The translations under genes were made by a program, and so were the position numbers. This document shows positions 13,597-15,820 of a stretch of DNA of 15,820 nt, piece after piece. The notes under the pieces were generated by a model. That model was given only the letters and a program-made list of their open reading frames with translations, was not told the DNA's origin and made no database searches. The DNA is from Thermoleophilia bacterium (lineage in GTDB: Bacteria; Actinomycetota; Thermoleophilia; Gaiellales; Gaiellaceae), in assembly GCA_025934335.1 (NCBI GenBank), contig JAICYG010000051.1, positions 1 through 15,820 on the forward strand. Direction: 5' to 3'. Positions within the stretch are counted from its first letter, which is position 1, and every line of letters begins with the position of its first letter.

Positions 13597-14309
13597 GCCG
13601 CCGACCTCCTGAGCCCGAAGTACGCCTCCATCACCTGCTCGCGGGTCAGCTCGGCGGGCGTGCCCACGAGCACGAAGCGCCCCTCGAGCATGCAGACGAC
13701 GCGGTCGGCGACGCCCAGCGCGCGGCTCAGGTCCTGCTCGACGAGCAGCACCGTCGCGCCCGACTCGAGCAGGGTGGCAAGCGAGCGGTAGACGGCGTCG
13801 ACGACGACGGGAGCGAGGCCGAGCGAAACCTCGTCGAGGAGCAGGAGCCGTGGGTTGCTCATCAGGGCGCGGCCGATCGCGGTCGCCTGCTGCTCGCCTC
13901 CCGACAGGCTCGCAGCCCGCTTTTCGCGCAGCGGCTCGAGGAGCGGGAACACCTCGAGCACCGCGTCCACGTCCCAGCGGCCGGGGCGGCGGACGCCGGC
14001 CGCGACGCGCAGGTTCTCCTCGACCGTCAGCTCGGGGAAGAGCCGCCGGCCCTCGGGCACGAGCGCGATGCCGCGCTTGACGCGCCGGTGCGCCGGCATG
14101 CGCGTCACGTCCTCGCCGGCGAAGACGACGCGTCCGCCGCTCGGGCGGTGGGCTCCTGCGATCGAGCGCAGCAGTGTCGTCTTGCCGGCGCCGTTCGCGC
14201 CGACGATCGCGACCGTCTCGCCCTCCGCCACCTCGAGCGAGACGTCGCGGACCGCGTGTAGCAGCCCGTGGCGAGCCTCGAGCTTCTCGACCGAGAGCAA
14301 CGCCGTCAC
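13593..14309 (-). CDS. livF: ABC transporter ATP-binding protein LivF
   Basis: This 238-residue ATPase has Walker A GANGAGKT at 37-44, the Q-loop replaced by VPEGRRLFPELTVEENL (84-100) as is normal for LivF, signature LSGGE at 135-139 and Walker B LLLLDE at 155-160. The switch region reads LLVEQD, with Gln instead of the usual His, again a LivF family trait. It forms a heterodimer with LivG below the LivHM channel. The GTG start at 14309 overlaps the livG stop. Confidence 0.94.
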   Translation of the reverse strand: MTALLSVEKLEARHGLLHAVRDVSLEVAEGETVAIVGANGAGKTTLLRSIAGAHRPSGGRVVFAGEDVTRMPAHRRVKRGIALVPEGRRLFPELTVEENLRVAAGVRRPGRWDVDAVLEVFPLLEPLREKRAASLSGGEQQATAIGRALMSNPRLLLLDEVSLGLAPVVVDAVYRSLATLLESGATVLLVEQDLSRALGVADRVVCMLEGRFVLVGTPAELTREQVMEAYFGLRRSAA

Positions 14310-15043
14310 CGGACCGCAGCGCTCCCGAGATAGGCGTCGACGACCGTCGCGTCGCGCATCACCTCGTCCGGGTCGCCGTCGGCGATCACGCGGCCGCCGT
14401 CCATGCAGACGAGCCGCTCGATCGCCTGCACGAGGACGTGCACGATGTGCTCGATCCAGACGATCGCGATGCCGCGCCGCCGCAGCTCGCCGACCGTGAC
14501 GACGAGCTCCGCGGCCTCCCCCTCGGTGAGACCGCCGGCGATCTCGTCCAGCAGCAGCACCTCCGGATCGGTCGCGAGCGCCCGCGCGAGCTCGAGGCGC
14601 TTGCGATGCAGCAGGCCGAGCGACTCGGCCCGGCGATTCGCCAGGTCGCCGAGCGCGCACAGCTCGAGCACGTCGATCGCCTGGCGGTACTTCTCGCGCC
14701 CGCGCCGGCGGCCGCCCGCGCCGGCACCGACGAGCACATTCTCGAACACGGTCATGCCGCCGAACGGGCGCGGCACCTGGTGCGCGCGCCCGATCCCGAG
14801 GCGACACCGCCGCGCTGCGGCGCGCGAGGTGACGTCCTCGCCGCGGAAGAGGACGCGCCCCCCGTCCGGCCGGTAGGTCCCGGCGAGGACGTTGAGGAGC
14901 GTCGTCTTCCCGGCGCCGTTGGGGCCGACGATGCCAACGCCCTCGCCGGCCCCGACGGCGAAATCCACCCCGTCGAGCACCACCAGCGCGCCGAAGCGCT
15001 TGCGCACCCCGGCCGCCTCCAGCAGCTTGACCCCCTCGTCCAC
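14306..15043 (-). CDS. livG: ABC transporter ATP-binding protein LivG with degenerate signature
   Basis: This 245-residue ATPase has Walker A GPNGAGKT at 40-47, Q-loop Gln89 in GRAHQVPRPFGGMTVFENV, Walker B VLLLDE at 162-167 and switch His199 in VWIEHI. The signature position reads SLGLLHRKRLELARAL (141-156), with no LSGGQ or LSYGQ. I recall actinobacterial LivG relatives with a similar LxRKRLELARAL pattern, so it is probably a clade trait and not damage. The GTG start at 15043 directly abuts the TAG of the binding-protein gene with no spacer, and the AAGGGG at the end of that gene may serve as its ribosome site. Confidence 0.9.
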   Translation of the reverse strand: MDEGVKLLEAAGVRKRFGALVVLDGVDFAVGAGEGVGIVGPNGAGKTTLLNVLAGTYRPDGGRVLFRGEDVTSRAAARRCRLGIGRAHQVPRPFGGMTVFENVLVGAGAGGRRRGREKYRQAIDVLELCALGDLANRRAESLGLLHRKRLELARALATDPEVLLLDEIAGGLTEGEAAELVVTVGELRRRGIAIVWIEHIVHVLVQAIERLVCMDGGRVIADGDPDEVMRDATVVDAYLGSAAVR

Positions 15044-15820
15044 CTACCCCTTGTACGCCTTCAGGTGGGCCTGGATCGGCACCCTCGGGTCGGTCGAGTG
15101 CTCGCACAGCACAAAGTCGAGCGGGAACTTGCCCTTCGCCGCCCGCACCCACTGCCCGCCGATGATCGGAGTGGCGACCACGTTCGGGAACGGGTTCTTC
15201 GCGCCGCCGACGCCCCAGTGGAGGATGCCGTTCGGCGTCTCCACCTTCAGGTGCAGCATCGCCTTCGCGATCGCGTTCGCGTCCTTGGGGTTCCCGCTCG
15301 CCTTCAGCGCGGCGACGCCGACGTCGAGCAGCGCGGCCGACGAGCCGAGTTGCTGGTTCCACTGGCGGCCCGTCGCCTTCGTGTAGCCGTCGCCGATCTG
15401 CTTCGACGACATGCCGGTCAGCGAGGACTTGTACGGGAAGTGCGGCGTCCAGTACGCGGCGCTCGCAAGACCGGGGCCGAGCTTGCCGACCGCCTCGACC
15501 TGTGACGGGAACAGGCCGGTCTTCGCGATCTGGGCGATCCGCACCTGCCGCGTCAGGCCCTGCTGCTTCGCCTGGCGCCAGAACGTGACGAAGTCGGGCG
15601 GGATCGGGAACGTGTTGAAGATCTGCACGCCCGCCGCCTTGAACTTCGAGATCTGCGAGGAGTAGTCGTTCGTCCCGTCCTGGTACCCGCCCGGGTCGAC
15701 GATCGTGTAGCCGTGCTTCTCGAGCAGCGGCCCGAGGTTCTCGCGGATCGCGTTGCCGTCGGCGTCGTTCGGCCACATCACGCCGACCTTCTTGTTCGTC
15801 TTCACCTGCGGCCACAGGTG
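15044..15820 (-). CDS. livK: ABC transporter substrate-binding protein, C-terminal part (cut by window edge)
   Basis: The last 258 residues of a type I periplasmic binding protein (Peripla_BP_6, LivK-like) are present. The signal peptide and first lobe lie outside the window. What is seen covers the second lobe: KVGVMWPNDADGNAIRENLGPLLEKHGY, the DGTNDYSSQISKFKAAGVQIFNTF strand-helix, and a C-terminal helix-rich region ending AHLKAYKG. The two-domain hinge motif order is normal for amide, amino-acid and aromatic-acid binding proteins. It would hand ligand to LivHM. Being first in a polycistron with aromatic catabolic genes, the ligand may be 4-hydroxybenzoate, an aryl alcohol or a related lignin monomer; this is inference. 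Confidence 0.88.
   Translation of the reverse strand, partial: HLWPQVKTNKKVGVMWPNDADGNAIRENLGPLLEKHGYTIVDPGGYQDGTNDYSSQISKFKAAGVQIFNTFPIPPDFVTFWRQAKQQGLTRQVRIAQIAKTGLFPSQVEAVGKLGPGLASAAYWTPHFPYKSSLTGMSSKQIGDGYTKATGRQWNQQLGSSAALLDVGVAALKASGNPKDANAIAKAMLHLKVETPNGILHWGVGGAKNPFPNVVATPIIGGQWVRAAKGKFPLDFVLCEHSTDPRVPIQAHLKAYKG

Noticed and set aside
13593..15815. A 740-codon frame that might suggest a binding protein-ATPase fusion ending in LivF
   Set aside because: Only the last 238 codons show ABC motifs; the rest is an off-frame shadow of livG and the binding-protein gene.
1..15820. Mobile elements, CRISPR, phage genes, tRNA or rRNA
   Set aside because: No transposase or integrase motifs, no regularly spaced repeats, and no tRNA-like folds were noticed on either strand.

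Overview
The window is about 70% GC, gene-dense, and every gene reads leftward on the minus strand. The composition, frequent GTG starts, near-universal 4-nt stop/start overlaps, a glutaconate-type 3-oxoadipate CoA-transferase and unfused PcaD and PcaC suggest a high-GC actinobacterium, perhaps of the Thermoleophilia (Solirubrobacterales/Gaiellales). That placement is inference; there is no rRNA or other taxonomic marker. No tRNA, mobile element, CRISPR array or gene-free stretch over 300 bases was seen. The largest gap, 1759-1921, holds only regulatory-looking sequence.

Region 1 (1-1758) is a copper-handling operon, read from 1758 down to the left edge. Its order is a small HMA copper chaperone, a four-helix membrane protein with methionines at every fourth residue, a secreted or anchored protein made of two His-motif repeats, and the start of a CopA-like P-type ATPase cut by the edge. 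All junctions are ATGA overlaps. The methionine-ladder protein is the least explained gene and the best candidate for something new.

Region 2 (1922-3092) is a three-gene ArsR-type unit: an HTH repressor, a DUF1801 protein and an SRPBCC/AHSA1 protein. A perfect 11-bp inverted repeat covers the repressor's start codon, suggesting a leaderless, self-repressed promoter.

Region 3 (3140-15820) is one polycistron of at least 15 genes. It starts with a branched-chain-amino-acid-type ABC importer (livK, livG, livF, livH, livM), continues with an aryl-alcohol dehydrogenase and an aldehyde dehydrogenase, and ends with the protocatechuate branch of the beta-ketoadipate pathway: pcaI, pcaJ, pcaH, pcaG, pcaB, pcaD, pcaC and pobA. 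Read together it would import an aromatic compound and oxidise a 4-hydroxybenzyl-alcohol-like substrate to the aldehyde and acid. PobA then gives protocatechuate, PcaHG opens the ring, PcaB, PcaC and PcaD lead to 3-oxoadipate, and PcaIJ adds CoA. The thiolase PcaF and a pathway regulator are not in the window. Of the 14 junctions, 12 are 4-nt NTGA overlaps using ATG, GTG, TTG and apparently CTG starts.
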